From assembly GCA_905193145.1 (NCBI GenBank), contig CAJJNP010000056.1, forward strand, positions 1 through 17,160: a stretch of 17,160 nt of DNA, written 5' to 3'. Positions 1 to 8,050 of the stretch are shown here, piece after piece. Made by a program: the position numbers and the translations under genes. Each line of letters begins with the position of its first letter. The first letter of the stretch is position 1. This DNA is from an uncultured Odoribacter sp. Lineage in GTDB: Bacteria; Bacteroidota; Bacteroidia; Bacteroidales; Marinifilaceae. The notes below the pieces were generated by a model, which was not told the origin of the DNA, ran no database searches, and saw nothing but the letters and a program-made list of their open reading frames with translations.

Positions 1-831
1 AGACCATTATATATATATCCTAACTTCTTTAATATAACTTACTTATCAACGGCAGGATGTAATTATAATTACCAAAATGGCTTGGGATTACCGAGTGCAG
101 GTAAATTTGGTTTACCAGTGCCGCTAGAAGAACCTTATGAACCATCTATTCACTCTATTGTGGCTAGAGGAAGTTATGCTAGTTTTTTGTATGACGTAAT
201 GAATTGTCGTTTTTTTGCTTTCGATGCTAATGGTTATGTTAATCTTTTTGATGAAGAGGGTGAAATCCCCAATAAATTACCGAGTACCCATAAATTGTTA
301 TTCTTGGGATATAATGATGTTGCAGGCGAGCAAGGCTTTGCTTTTTTTCGCGATGGAGATGATCGTTATTTATATTCATTGTATTTTGATGGGTATAAGA
401 ATCCAATTAAGGATAAAGTGAAAATCGACGCATCTTTGGCATTGAGCAGAGCAACAATTATGGGAAATAATGAGAAACAAGCAAGTTTATTATATTATGC
501 AGTAGATGGAAAAATGTATATGTATGAAATTGAACAAAAACGAGAAACAGAACTTAATTTAAGTGGTTTTGAGGGTGGTGAAGTGACATATATAAGTAAT
601 CGTTATTGGTTGTCTAATCAAGATGAAGATAATAATTTTGACTATCTTGCTATTGGAACTTATGTTAATGGAAGATATAAAATTTATTTGTACCATACTA
701 TTGGTGGAATCCCGAATGGTCAACCAGAGAGAATACTTGAAGGGGAGGGCAAAGTGTTAAAAATGCATTTCCTTTCACCTTTTATGGGTAGTAATGATTC
801 GGCAGTTAAGTCATATCCGTGTCATTTTTAA
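1..831 (+). CDS. Probable PKD-like family surface lipoprotein, C-terminal part (5' end outside window)
   Basis: The reading frame is open from base 1 to the TAA at 829-831, giving about 276 residues without a start. A TTG at 82 could pose as a start, but the frame continues upstream with similar composition, so the gene most likely begins left of the window. The visible part is rich in Tyr, Gly, Asn and Phe in short beta-strand-like stretches such as RYLYSLYFDGYKNP and KIYLYHTIGG. That pattern fits a repeat or beta-propeller-like C-terminal half as found in Bacteroides PKD-like lipoproteins, which are often encoded beside TlpA-like thioredoxins and secreted hydrolases, as here. No catalytic motif is visible. 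The family call rests on general resemblance and context; no signal peptide can be checked because the 5' end is missing. A hairpin terminator follows 9 bases after the stop. Confidence 0.5.
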   Translation, partial: RPLYIYPNFFNITYLSTAGCNYNYQNGLGLPSAGKFGLPVPLEEPYEPSIHSIVARGSYASFLYDVMNCRFFAFDANGYVNLFDEEGEIPNKLPSTHKLLFLGYNDVAGEQGFAFFRDGDDRYLYSLYFDGYKNPIKDKVKIDASLALSRATIMGNNEKQASLLYYAVDGKMYMYEIEQKRETELNLSGFEGGEVTYISNRYWLSNQDEDNNFDYLAIGTYVNGRYKIYLYHTIGGIPNGQPERILEGEGKVLKMHFLSPFMGSNDSAVKSYPCHF

Positions 832-840
832 TACATTATC

Positions 841-875
841 GATAGGGCGTGAATTTCGCCCTATCATTTTATTTA
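841..875 (+). terminator. Rho-independent terminator after the PKD-like gene
   Basis: A perfect 9-bp stem, GATAGGGCG (841-849) with CGCCCTATC (857-865), encloses a 7-nt loop and is followed by the T-rich run ATTTTATTT. It begins 9 bases after the upstream stop codon. It lies only 17 bases before the start of the next gene, so it separates, or only partly attenuates, transcription between the lipoprotein and the tlpA-like gene. Confidence 0.8.
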
Positions 876-881
876 AATAGT

Positions 882-1929
882 ATGAAGTATTTTTTGTGTA
901 TTATTTTTTTGTTATTATTTGCCTGCAGTTTAGGGACAAGGTCTGTAGTAGTTAGTGGACAGTTGCAGTAGCCTTCTAAAGTTAAAGAACTGTGTGTTGT
1001 TTTGGCTAATGAAAATGATTCAATTGGAAATTGGAAGGTCGGAGATGATGGGAGTTTTGTTTATAGTGGAAATTTGCCTATGGGAAAACTCTTAAGAGGA
1101 AGGTGGGGGCATTATAATATTTCTTTATATGTTGAATACGGTGATTATAAGTTGAATTATCAGGATGGAGAATATTTTTTCAAAATGCTTGCAAATTCTT
1201 CACTCCATAATAGTTTTATTGTGTATAAGCAAAAAGAGAAGATATTGATGAATGCCTACAATGCTAAGTGTTGTGGTTATGATACGATATCAGACATACA
1301 TCGTAAAGCGGATTATAATGCGTTTTTGGCAAAAGAGTTTGATAAAATTGAAGATTTTAGGCTGAAAGCTATACATAGATTTGCCGGAACAGAATTAGCA
1401 GAGTCAATAGTTTATGAATCGTTGTTTTTCTATGAGTCTAACTATAGATATTTTGAAAAAGCGATAGAAGCATTAGGAGATACTATTCCAAATGGAAAGA
1501 TGAAACAAGCAATTTTTAAAGCATATGAGAATTTGAAAAAGAAACAATTGACAGGAATAGCTCCAAATTTTATTTTGCCAGACAAAAATGGTAAGAATGT
1601 ATCGTTAACAGATTTTCGAGGCAAGTATGTTTTAGTGGATTTTTGGGCCTCATGGTGTGCTCCTTGTAGAGAGAAAAACCGTGCATTATATGAGCAATAT
1701 GGTCAATTGAAGAAGTTGGGACTAGAAGTTATTTCAATTTCTATGGATGATAATAAGAATGCCTGGTTGAAGGCTATCCGAGAAGATGGTATACAGTGGA
1801 CTCAATTGGTGGATTTAAGGGGTTTCAAAGAAAGTTCAGCAGGTCCCTGCGGTTTATCTAATTGGACCTAATGGGGATGTAATAGCAAAAGATCCAACAA
1901 ACAAAGAATTGGTAGAATATGTAAAATAG
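882..1929 (+). pseudogene. TlpA/thioredoxin-like lipoprotein gene, broken by an in-frame TAG and a 3' frameshift
   Basis: An ATG at 882 starts a lipoprotein signal peptide (MKYFLCIIFLLLFAC, lipobox LFAC) that stops at TAG 969-971. The same frame then continues to 1871 with a Lys/Asp-rich N-terminal region resembling DUF4369 and a thioredoxin fold of TlpA/ResA type: APNFILPDKNGK, then WASWCAPC with the redox cysteines encoded at 1656-1658 and 1665-1667. Near 1826-1842 the frame is lost. The +1 frame encodes the missing C-terminus VQQVPAVYLIGPNG with the cis-Pro, and ends at TAG 1927-1929. About six residues expected between the GFKE and VQQVPA segments seem absent, so the frameshift probably reflects a small deletion. 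Intact homologues are periplasmic, membrane-anchored disulfide reductases. A start at TTG 1002 would make a cytoplasmic protein without its signal and still frameshifted, which is unlikely. The amidohydrolase follows after 6 bases. Confidence 0.85.
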
Positions 1930-1935
1930 TGTAAG

Positions 1936-3138
1936 ATGAATTTTTTTATATTGATATTGATAAGTTTATTTGTAATAACGAATTTACAAGGACAAAATGT
2001 AGTCTTTTATAATGTGAATATAGTGAATGTTGATAAAGGTAATATTGTTTATGGAAGGACTGTTGTTGTTGAAAATGGTATTATCACGAAAATAAGTAAA
2101 GCTAAAAAACACATAAAAAATGGGCAGATAGATAGAAGCGGATATTATATGATGCCCGGATTAATAGAGTCTCATACTCATTGGGGTAATTTTAGTTTTA
2201 ATGAAAAGGTAATGCAAAAGATGGCTGATTCTTTTTTGGAATGTGGAGTGACAACAGTTCGAGATGCCGGTGGTAATGCAGATGTTGCCAAACACTATTC
2301 TATGCGTTTGGAGAAAGGGGAGATTATGGGGCCTACGGTGTATTTATCATCATTTTGGGTTGGCCCTGATTATCAATTACAAGATTCTGTGGAACATGTT
2401 TGGGAGAGAACTATTCCATATGGTGCAACGGTAGAACAGTTGGAGCAATTTATATTGGAAGCAAAAGAGTTTGGTTGTTGGGGATTGAAGTTGTATAGTG
2501 ACCTTTCTTATGAAATGTTACAAAAGATAGTCCCTCTATGTCATAAGCACGGTCTAAGACCCTGGGGACATTTTGCAACATCACCGGCATCAGCGTTAGA
2601 GTGTGTTAAGGCAGGGATCGAAACGGTTTCTCATGCTTATTTGATAGAAGAAATGGAGGGATTTACAGAAGAGGGGAGAGCTAGAAGATTTACACCGGAA
2701 AAGATTGCTTATAGAGATTCTGTTTATCGTGAGATGGTAAAGCGGGGGACTATTTTAGATGCTACAACCAGATTGTGTTGTCAAGAGGATGCTGCTCTTT
2801 ATGTAAATACTTTGTTTACCAAGGATGCCTATTTAGCAGGAGTAAAAATTGCAGCAGGTACTGATTGTGTAGATTTTGATCATGATAATAGATGTGTGTT
2901 GTTGGAAGAGATGAAAATATTGCATGATTCTTGTGGAATGAGTATTCCTGATGTATTGCGAGCTGCTACAACAATCGGAGCAGAAGTCCTTGGTTTAAAG
3001 GGAAAGTTAGGTGTTATAAAGAAAGGAGCTGAGGCAGATGTTTTATTATTAAGAAGTAATCCTTTAATTTCACTCGTTGCTTTACTAAAAGAGAAAGAGG
3101 TGTATGTGGATGGGAAAAAAGGATATGGCAAATTTTAA
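1936..3138 (+). CDS. Secreted amidohydrolase (imidazolonepropionase/prolidase-like subfamily)
   Basis: This is a 400-residue metal-dependent hydrolase. Residues 1-20 form a Sec signal peptide with a hydrophobic core and NLQGQ at the end, so the enzyme acts outside the cytoplasm. Amidohydrolase landmarks appear in order: a small N-terminal beta domain (about 21-72), PGLIESHTHWG with HxH at H80 and H82, VTTVRDAGG (106-113), LKLYSD with K185 as the likely carboxylated bridging lysine, H212 in WGHF, H233 in SHAY, and D310 in AAGTD. The C-terminal LGVIKKGAEADVLLL (358-372) is the usual closing strand of the composite domain. Relatives hydrolyse cyclic amides or Xaa-Pro/Xaa-Arg type dipeptides; the substrate cannot be read from sequence. 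It starts 6 bases after the tlpA-like pseudogene, so the two form one transcription unit. The frame is complete even though its neighbour is broken. Confidence 0.85.
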   Translation: MNFFILILISLFVITNLQGQNVVFYNVNIVNVDKGNIVYGRTVVVENGIITKISKAKKHIKNGQIDRSGYYMMPGLIESHTHWGNFSFNEKVMQKMADSFLECGVTTVRDAGGNADVAKHYSMRLEKGEIMGPTVYLSSFWVGPDYQLQDSVEHVWERTIPYGATVEQLEQFILEAKEFGCWGLKLYSDLSYEMLQKIVPLCHKHGLRPWGHFATSPASALECVKAGIETVSHAYLIEEMEGFTEEGRARRFTPEKIAYRDSVYREMVKRGTILDATTRLCCQEDAALYVNTLFTKDAYLAGVKIAAGTDCVDFDHDNRCVLLEEMKILHDSCGMSIPDVLRAATTIGAEVLGLKGKLGVIKKGAEADVLLLRSNPLISLVALLKEKEVYVDGKKGYGKF

Positions 3139-3176
3139 TATTATTGATTAATTCGGAGTGTTTTGTCTTAGAAAAC

Positions 3177-3208
3177 CTTGTATGATTCGTAAATAAAGAG
3201 TATCTTTG
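3177..3208 (+). promoter_or_regulatory. Promoter of rpsO, Bacteroides type
   Basis: TATCTTTG at 3201-3208 matches the Bacteroides -7 consensus TAnnTTTG and is followed by CA. CTTG at 3177-3180 is an approximate -33 TTTG element with a 20-nt spacer. The rpsO ATG lies 43 nt downstream. A short hairpin TCGTT-TTT-AACGA (3211-3223) falls in the leader; whether it matters for S15 control is unknown. Confidence 0.7.
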
Positions 3209-3251
3209 CATCGTTTTTAACGATATTATTTAATTTAAAGTATTTAAAATC

Positions 3252-3521
3252 ATGTATTTATCAGCAGAAAAGAAAGAAGAGCTTTTTTCTCAGTACGGAA
3301 AGTCTAATAAAGATACAGGTTCTGCGGAATCTCAGATTGCTTTATTTTCCTACCGTATTGCTCATTTGACCGAACACTTGAAGAAAAATCATAAAGACTT
3401 CGGTACACAGAAAGCATTGATTAGATTAGTTGGAAAACGTCGGGCATTGCTTGACTATCTGAAAGACCGTGACATTGAAAGATACCGTGCTATTGTAAAA
3501 GCATTGAATCTGCGTAAATAA
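3252..3521 (+). CDS. rpsO: 30S ribosomal protein S15
   Basis: The product is 89 residues, the normal S15 length. S15 binds the 16S rRNA central domain and nucleates platform assembly. Family hallmarks are the DTGSAESQIALFSYRI segment (residues 21-36), LTEHLKKNHKDFGTQKAL (39-56) and the C-terminal LVGKRRALLDYLKDRDIERY helix. The leader before the ATG is A/T-rich without a Shine-Dalgarno sequence, as expected in Bacteroidetes. It has its own promoter, a strong hairpin follows, and pnp starts 106 bases downstream, the classical rpsO-pnp gene order. In other bacteria S15 represses its own translation through the leader RNA; I do not see a recognisable copy of those elements here. Confidence 0.98.
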   Translation: MYLSAEKKEELFSQYGKSNKDTGSAESQIALFSYRIAHLTEHLKKNHKDFGTQKALIRLVGKRRALLDYLKDRDIERYRAIVKALNLRK

Positions 3522-3535
3522 AAGATACGTTTTCC

Positions 3536-3565
3536 CAAGCCCGGTAAAATCCGGGCTTGTTTATA
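3536..3565 (+). terminator. Hairpin terminator between rpsO and pnp
   Basis: A perfect 9-bp GC-rich stem, CAAGCCCGG (3536-3544) with CCGGGCTTG (3551-3559), has a 6-nt loop TAAAAT. The T-tail is short (TTTATAT), so some readthrough into pnp is plausible. Confidence 0.75.
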
Positions 3566-3566
3566 T

Positions 3567-3582
3567 CCTCCCTCCTCCCTCC
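3567..3582 (+). repeat. Pyrimidine mirror repeat in the pnp leader
   Basis: CCTCCCTCCTCCCTCC reads identically in both directions along one strand and lies between the rpsO terminator and the pnp start. The opposite strand has four short G-runs. The RNA would contain several CCUCC elements identical to a 16S anti-Shine-Dalgarno core. Function is unknown. Confidence 0.5.
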
Positions 3583-3627
3583 ACTAAAAAAGAATTCCGT
3601 TAAAAGTTTTATTTTAACCGTTATTGA

Positions 3628-5868
3628 ATGATGAATGTTATTGAAAAAACGATTACTCTGGCTGACGGAAGAGTAATTACACTGGAAACAGGCAAATTAG
3701 CTAAGCAGGCTGATGGTGCTGTCATGGTGAAAATGGGCAATACGATGTTGCTCGCAACTGTAGTATCTGCTCAGGAAGCAGGCCCAGACGTGGATTTTAT
3801 GCCGCTGTCTGTTGATTATAAAGAAAAGTTTGCTTCAGTGGGACGTTTCCCTGGAGGATTTACAAGAAGAGAAGGAAAATCTTCTGATTATGAAATTTTG
3901 GTTTCTCGTTTGGTGGACCGTGCTTTGCGTCCTTTATTCCCAGATGATTACCATGCTGAAACTTTCGTACAAGTTACATTATATTCTGCTGATGAGGAGT
4001 CTATGCCGGATGCTTTGGCTGGCTTGGCAGCCTCTGCAGCTATTGCAGTGAGTGATATTCCTTTTCATGGACCGATTTCTGAAGTTCGTGTGGCCCGTAT
4101 TGATGGCGAATTGGTTATTAACCCGACAGCTTCTGCATTGAAACGTGCAGACTTGGATATTATGGTAGGTGCTACTTACGAAAATATCATGATGGTTGAA
4201 GGTGAGATGAACGAAGTGTCAGAGAAGGAGATGTTGGATGCCATCAAATTTGCTCATGCTGCTATTAAGGAACAGTGCTTGGTTCAGAAAGAATTGGCTG
4301 AAGCTGTTGGAAAAGAGAAACGCGTTTATTGTCATGAAGTAAATGACGAAGAATTGCGTAAAGATATATGGGATAAGTGTTATCAAAAAGCGTATGATGT
4401 TGCTCGTCAGTGTAATGCTAACAAACATTTGCGCGGAGAGTTATTGGATAATGTACGTGCAGAATATCTGGCTACTTTAAGCGAGGAAGATCAGGAAGCT
4501 AAGAAGAATTTGGTGGCACGTTATTATCATGATGTTGAAAAAGAGGCTATGCGCCGTATGATTCTAGATGAAGGAGTGCGTTTGGATGGACGTACAACGG
4601 AACAGATTCGTCCGATTTGGTGTGAAGTAGGTTATCTGCCAGGACCTCATGGATCTTCTATTTTTACTCGTGGAGAGACACAGTCTTTGTCTACTGTTAC
4701 TTTAGGTACAAAATTGGATGAGAAGATTGTTGATGAAGCTACGATACAAGGTAAAGAGCGTTTCTTGTTACACTATAATTTCCCACCGTTTTCAACAGGA
4801 GAGGCTAAAGCATCTCGTGGAGTAGGCCGTCGTGAAATTGGTCACGGAAATTTGGCTTTACGTGCATTGAAGCCTATGATTCCTACAGATTTTCCTTATA
4901 CTGTTCGTGTGGTTTCTGATATTTTGGAATCTAATGGTTCGTCTTCTATGGCAACTGTTTGTGCAGGAACCTTGGCTTTAATGGATGCCGGTGTGCCTAT
5001 GAAAAAACCTGTCACAGGTATTGCAATGGGATTGATTACCGATAAAGGTTGTGAGAAATATGCAATCTTGTCCGATATTTTAGGTGATGAAGACCATCTG
5101 GGAGATATGGACTTTAAAGTGACTGGAACTCGTGATGGAATTACTGCAACACAGATGGATATCAAGGTGGATGGTTTGTCTTATGACATCATGGAACAGG
5201 CTTTGGAACAGGCTAAGCGTGGACGTATGCATATTATGGATATCATTACTCAGACGATGCCGGCTCCTCGTGAGGATTTGAAACCTCATGCTCCCCGTAT
5301 TGTATCTTTGACCATTGATAAAGATCAAATTGGTGCATTGATTGGTCCTGGAGGTAAGATTATTCAGGATATTCAAGAGAAATCTGGAGCTGTTATCAAT
5401 ATTGAAGAGGTTGATAATAAGGGTATTGTAGATGTAGCTGCTTCTAATAAGGAGTCTATAGATAAGGCATTGGCTCGTATTCGTGCTATTGTTGCAAAAC
5501 CTGAAGTGGGAGAAGTATATGATGGTGTTGTGAAATCAATCATGCCGTTTGGAGCATTTGTTGAAATTCTTCCTGGTAAAGATGGTTTGTTACATGTATC
5601 AGAAATTGATTATAAACGCATTGAAAATGTAGAAGATGTGTTGAAAGAGGGTGACCGTATTCAGGTGAAATTGTTGGAAATTGATCCTAAAACATCAAAA
5701 TTACGTCTTTCTCACAAAGCATTGTTGCCTAAACCGGAAGGTTATCAAGAACGCAGTGAACGTCCTCGTGGCGAACGTCCTGAACGTAGAGAACGTGGTG
5801 GTGAGCGTCATGAACGTCGTGAGCGTCCTGAAAAATCAACTAATCGTCCTGAAAAATCAGAACAATAA
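3628..5868 (+). CDS. pnp: Polyribonucleotide nucleotidyltransferase (PNPase)
   Basis: This is a 746-residue 3'-to-5' phosphorolytic exoribonuclease that degrades RNA using phosphate. Domains in order are RNase PH 1 (about 10-150, with [22 protein letters not shown]), the alpha-helical linker (about 150-300), RNase PH 2 (about 325-540) with the catalytic [14 protein letters not shown] segment carrying D487 and D493, a KH domain (about 555-615, loop GPGGKI), and an S1 domain (about 627-695, [20 protein letters not shown]). A low-complexity tail from about residue 700 is made of Arg/Glu/Pro/Gly repeats such as [20 protein letters not shown]. Two adjacent ATGs (3628 and 3631) are possible starts. 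A 7-bp inverted repeat, GTTAAAA (3599-3605) with TTTTAAC (3612-3618), sits just upstream and could be a leader hairpin. A terminator follows the stop by 8 bases. Confidence 0.98.
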   Translation: MMNVIEKTITLADGRVITLETGKLAKQADGAVMVKMGNTMLLATVVSAQEAGPDVDFMPLSVDYKEKFASVGRFPGGFTRREGKSSDYEILVSRLVDRALRPLFPDDYHAETFVQVTLYSADEESMPDALAGLAASAAIAVSDIPFHGPISEVRVARIDGELVINPTASALKRADLDIMVGATYENIMMVEGEMNEVSEKEMLDAIKFAHAAIKEQCLVQKELAEAVGKEKRVYCHEVNDEELRKDIWDKCYQKAYDVARQCNANKHLRGELLDNVRAEYLATLSEEDQEAKKNLVARYYHDVEKEAMRRMILDEGVRLDGRTTEQIRPIWCEVGYLPGPHGSSIFTRGETQSLSTVTLGTKLDEKIVDEATIQGKERFLLHYNFPPFSTGEAKASRGVGRREIGHGNLALRALKPMIPTDFPYTVRVVSDILESNGSSSMATVCAGTLALMDAGVPMKKPVTGIAMGLITDKGCEKYAILSDILGDEDHLGDMDFKVTGTRDGITATQMDIKVDGLSYDIMEQALEQAKRGRMHIMDIITQTMPAPREDLKPHAPRIVSLTIDKDQIGALIGPGGKIIQDIQEKSGAVINIEEVDNKGIVDVAASNKESIDKALARIRAIVAKPEVGEVYDGVVKSIMPFGAFVEILPGKDGLLHVSEIDYKRIENVEDVLKEGDRIQVKLLEIDPKTSKLRLSHKALLPKPEGYQERSERPRGERPERRERGGERHERRERPEKSTNRPEKSEQ

Positions 5869-5876
5869 ATAAAGTG

Positions 5877-5904
5877 ACCCGCCTCAATAGGCGGGTTTCT
5901 TTTT
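5877..5904 (+). terminator. Terminator of pnp
   Basis: A perfect 8-bp stem, ACCCGCCT (5877-5884) with AGGCGGGT (5889-5896), with tetraloop CAAT is followed by TTCTTTTT. This is a textbook intrinsic terminator. Confidence 0.92.
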
Positions 5905-5928
5905 AGGTAGAAATTTCTAATAATTTTC

Positions 5929-5936
5929 TATCTTTG
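5929..5936 (+). promoter_or_regulatory. -7 box of the pdxA-like gene
   Basis: TATCTTTG matches the Bacteroides -7 consensus and is followed by CACG. The -33 region is poor (TTAG near 5903-5906). It lies 52 bases before the chosen ATG at 5988. It also shows that the in-frame TTG at 5934, which falls inside this box, is not a start codon. Confidence 0.65.
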
Positions 5937-5987
5937 CACGGAGAATCTGTCGCGTCGGCAGATACTGTTCATAAAGTTTATATAGAT

Positions 5988-7079
5988 ATGGAAAATAAAT
6001 TAGTAGTGGGTATTTCCCATGGAGATGTAAATGGTATAGGCTATGAATTGATCATAAAAATGATGGCAGAGAACAGAATTTGTGAAGTGTGTACTCCTGT
6101 CTTGTTCGGTTCTTCTAAAGCGGCAGCCTATCATCGTAAAACGTTGAATATAGAAAATTTTAGTCTGAACAGTATACAGCGTCCGTCTGAAGCTAATGCT
6201 AAGCGTTGTAATGTGATTAATTGTGTGGATGATGCTGTAAAAGTTGATTTGGGACGTGAAACTCAAGAGTCAGATGAGGCTGCTATGGTTGCTTTGCGGC
6301 AAGGAATAGATTATTTGGATCGGAAAGAAATAGATGTTCTTGTTGGTGCTCCTCAAGGATGTGCTTCTTTTGCTCCGGAAGCAGGTTGTCCGTCATTGTT
6401 CGCCAAGCATTATGATGTGCGTAATGTAATGCCTTTGTTAGTGGGTGAAAAGATGAAAATAGGTTTTGTAACCAATCATTTGGCTGTGAAAAATATTGCA
6501 GAGAGCATCACTTTTGGTAATGTTTACAATAAACTTCGCTTGTTGGATAGTTGTTTGCAAAAAGATTTTACGATACGTAAGCCTCGTATTGCTGTATTGG
6601 GTTTAAATCCGCATGCCGGTGAAAATGGCAAGTATGGCAATGAAGAGAAGAACGTTATAATTCCGGCAATGGAAAAAGCACGTAATAATGGTATCATGGC
6701 TTTGGGACCTTATTCTCCGGAGGCTTTATTCAGTAGTATGGAATATAGTAAGTTTGATGTGATATTGGCAATGTATCATGATCAGGGAATGTTGCCATTT
6801 AAGGCAATTGAAGGTAATAGTGGAGCTGTTTTACTTGCAGGTTTGCCCGTTGTTTATACTTCAACCGTTCATGGTATGGCATATGATATCGTTGGACAAG
6901 GTATTGCCGATGAATCGGGTTTGCGTAATGCTATTTATCTGGCAATAGATGTTTATAATCAGCGCAAGTTGAATATGGAACTTGCAGAAAATCCTTTGCG
7001 GCATTATGATATAGCTGCTAATAGTAATGAAAGTGATTTGAATGTAGAGCAAATAGCTGGAGTGCATGAAGAAGAATAA
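5988..7079 (+). CDS. pdxA: PdxA-family dehydrogenase (4-hydroxythreonine-4-phosphate dehydrogenase-like), divergent
   Basis: The product is 363 residues from ATG 5988 (MENKLVVGISHGDVNGIGYE), matching the usual PdxA N-terminus. The frame extends upstream to a TTG at 5934, but that lies in the promoter. Canonical PdxA oxidises 4-phosphohydroxy-L-threonine with NAD in pyridoxal-phosphate synthesis. The three metal-binding histidines are present in context: H164 (TNHLAVKN), H209 (LNPHAGENGKYG) and H264 (MYHDQG). AYDIVGQG near the C-terminus is also conserved. The substrate loop differs. Where PdxA normally has an APxNK segment and a GHTE motif, this protein has VGAPQGCASFAPEAGCPS (119-136) followed by LFAKHYDV, and the region is shorter. 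The C-terminus carries an extra acidic tail of about 25 residues. It may be a paralogue with another substrate; membership of the superfamily is secure. Confidence 0.85.
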   Translation: MENKLVVGISHGDVNGIGYELIIKMMAENRICEVCTPVLFGSSKAAAYHRKTLNIENFSLNSIQRPSEANAKRCNVINCVDDAVKVDLGRETQESDEAAMVALRQGIDYLDRKEIDVLVGAPQGCASFAPEAGCPSLFAKHYDVRNVMPLLVGEKMKIGFVTNHLAVKNIAESITFGNVYNKLRLLDSCLQKDFTIRKPRIAVLGLNPHAGENGKYGNEEKNVIIPAMEKARNNGIMALGPYSPEALFSSMEYSKFDVILAMYHDQGMLPFKAIEGNSGAVLLAGLPVVYTSTVHGMAYDIVGQGIADESGLRNAIYLAIDVYNQRKLNMELAENPLRHYDIAANSNESDLNVEQIAGVHEEE

Positions 7080-7081
7080 AT

Positions 7082-7115
7082 AAAAAAGCTAAGAGATTAT
7101 CCTCTTAGCTTTTTT
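7082..7115. terminator. Bidirectional terminator shared by two convergent genes
   Basis: GCTAAGAG (7088-7095) pairs with CTCTTAGC (7102-7109) across a 6-nt loop. The stem is flanked by six A on the left and TTTTTT on the right, so the hairpin has a U-tail in both directions. The minus-strand stop codon (7097-7099) lies in the loop and the last codons of that gene form one arm of the stem. Confidence 0.9.
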
Positions 7116-8050
7116 AATATTTTAGGAATATACGTTGTAATATGACGTTTCTTTTTAGCTTCATATACATCTGCTATTTTAATGAGAATCGCAGTTTCTT
7201 CTACACCACCGAAGCCCGGATTAATGGCTGTACCGAATGTTTTCATTGAAGGTGACAAACTCATGTAGGCATTGACTAAAGGCGGTATATTTTCTCCTAA
7301 TTCACGTACATGGCGCGAAAGTATTTTATAGTCTTCGTTATAATTTCCATTAGTAAAAATCTGCTCCAAGGCTTGCTCGTTAATATTAATCGGCAATGGT
7401 TTGATAGGAGAGACAAGATTTTCTTTATCTCGGAAATATTTCTTCATAAAATAGAGAATCATGTTACGCGCCTGGATATTAAAACTAGTGTACATGGTAA
7501 CTTTGCCGAAGAAATATTCGATTTCAGGATGGTCAACTGTTAATGCTCCCAGACCATCCCATAGGTTGTCAAGGGCAAACATAGATTTACTTCCCATGCG
7601 GGTTGATTGATAGAGAGGATGCACAAATGAGCGTCCTAATTCAATCATTTTAGGTAAATATACTCTCTTGAATTGTTCTGAGAAACGGAACAATTCTGTT
7701 GTTGCTAGATAGGGTTCACCTTCTGCATTATTTTCTAGATGATCACATATGATAAATCGATAGCCTCCCAATATTGCTTGTTCCTGTGGGTCCCAAACAA
7801 TAAGTTGTTGGTAAGGAGTATCGGGAGCGATGTCAAATTCATCAATATCAATTTCCTTCCCTGTACCTCCACCTGCACTACGGAATGTCAGCTCTCGTAT
7901 ACGACCTACTTCGCGCATCAATTGAGGCGCAGTGTGGGCATCAAAAATATAAATCTCATTTCCTCCTTTATTGGTTTTCCGTACAAACCGGTCTTCTGTA
8001 AGTTCGGCTATAAGTTTTTCTTTTTCAACAGGGTATATGACAGGTTGCAT
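7097..8050 (-). CDS. GNAT-type N-acyltransferase, OlsB/GlsB-like (amino-acid lipid synthesis)
   Basis: This 317-residue protein resembles the acetyltransferase family that includes ornithine-lipid OlsB and the Bacteroides glycine-lipid enzyme GlsB, which transfer an acyl chain from acyl-ACP to an amino acid. Visible signatures are RELTFRSAGGGTG (52-64), the acidic DIDEFD (68-73), LGGYR (94-98), ELGRSFV (137-143), and the block MFALDNLWDGLGAL (157-170) with YFFGKVTMY (179-187). There is no signal peptide; the protein should be cytoplasmic or peripheral. In described glycine-lipid loci the N-acyltransferase is paired with an O-acyltransferase gene. No such partner lies next to it here, so it may be a stand-alone paralogue. 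It is convergent with the pdxA-like gene and divergent from the protease gene. It has also been labelled 'hemolysin' in databases, a name with little meaning for function. Confidence 0.7.
   Translation of the reverse strand: MQPVIYPVEKEKLIAELTEDRFVRKTNKGGNEIYIFDAHTAPQLMREVGRIRELTFRSAGGGTGKEIDIDEFDIAPDTPYQQLIVWDPQEQAILGGYRFIICDHLENNAEGEPYLATTELFRFSEQFKRVYLPKMIELGRSFVHPLYQSTRMGSKSMFALDNLWDGLGALTVDHPEIEYFFGKVTMYTSFNIQARNMILYFMKKYFRDKENLVSPIKPLPININEQALEQIFTNGNYNEDYKILSRHVRELGENIPPLVNAYMSLSPSMKTFGTAINPGFGGVEETAILIKIADVYEAKKKRHITTYIPKILKKLRG

Noticed and set aside
82..831. Gene start at TTG 82
   Set aside because: The frame is open to base 1 with similar composition; the gene is cut by the window edge and the TTG is internal.
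1002..1871. Intact cytoplasmic thioredoxin-like gene starting at TTG 1002
   Set aside because: A lipoprotein signal peptide lies in the same frame upstream (882-968), separated only by TAG, and the natural C-terminus is in another frame; it is a pseudogene.
5934..5987. N-terminal extension of the pdxA-like protein from TTG 5934
   Set aside because: The TTG is part of the -7 box TATCTTTG and would lie upstream of the transcription start; family homology begins at ATG 5988.
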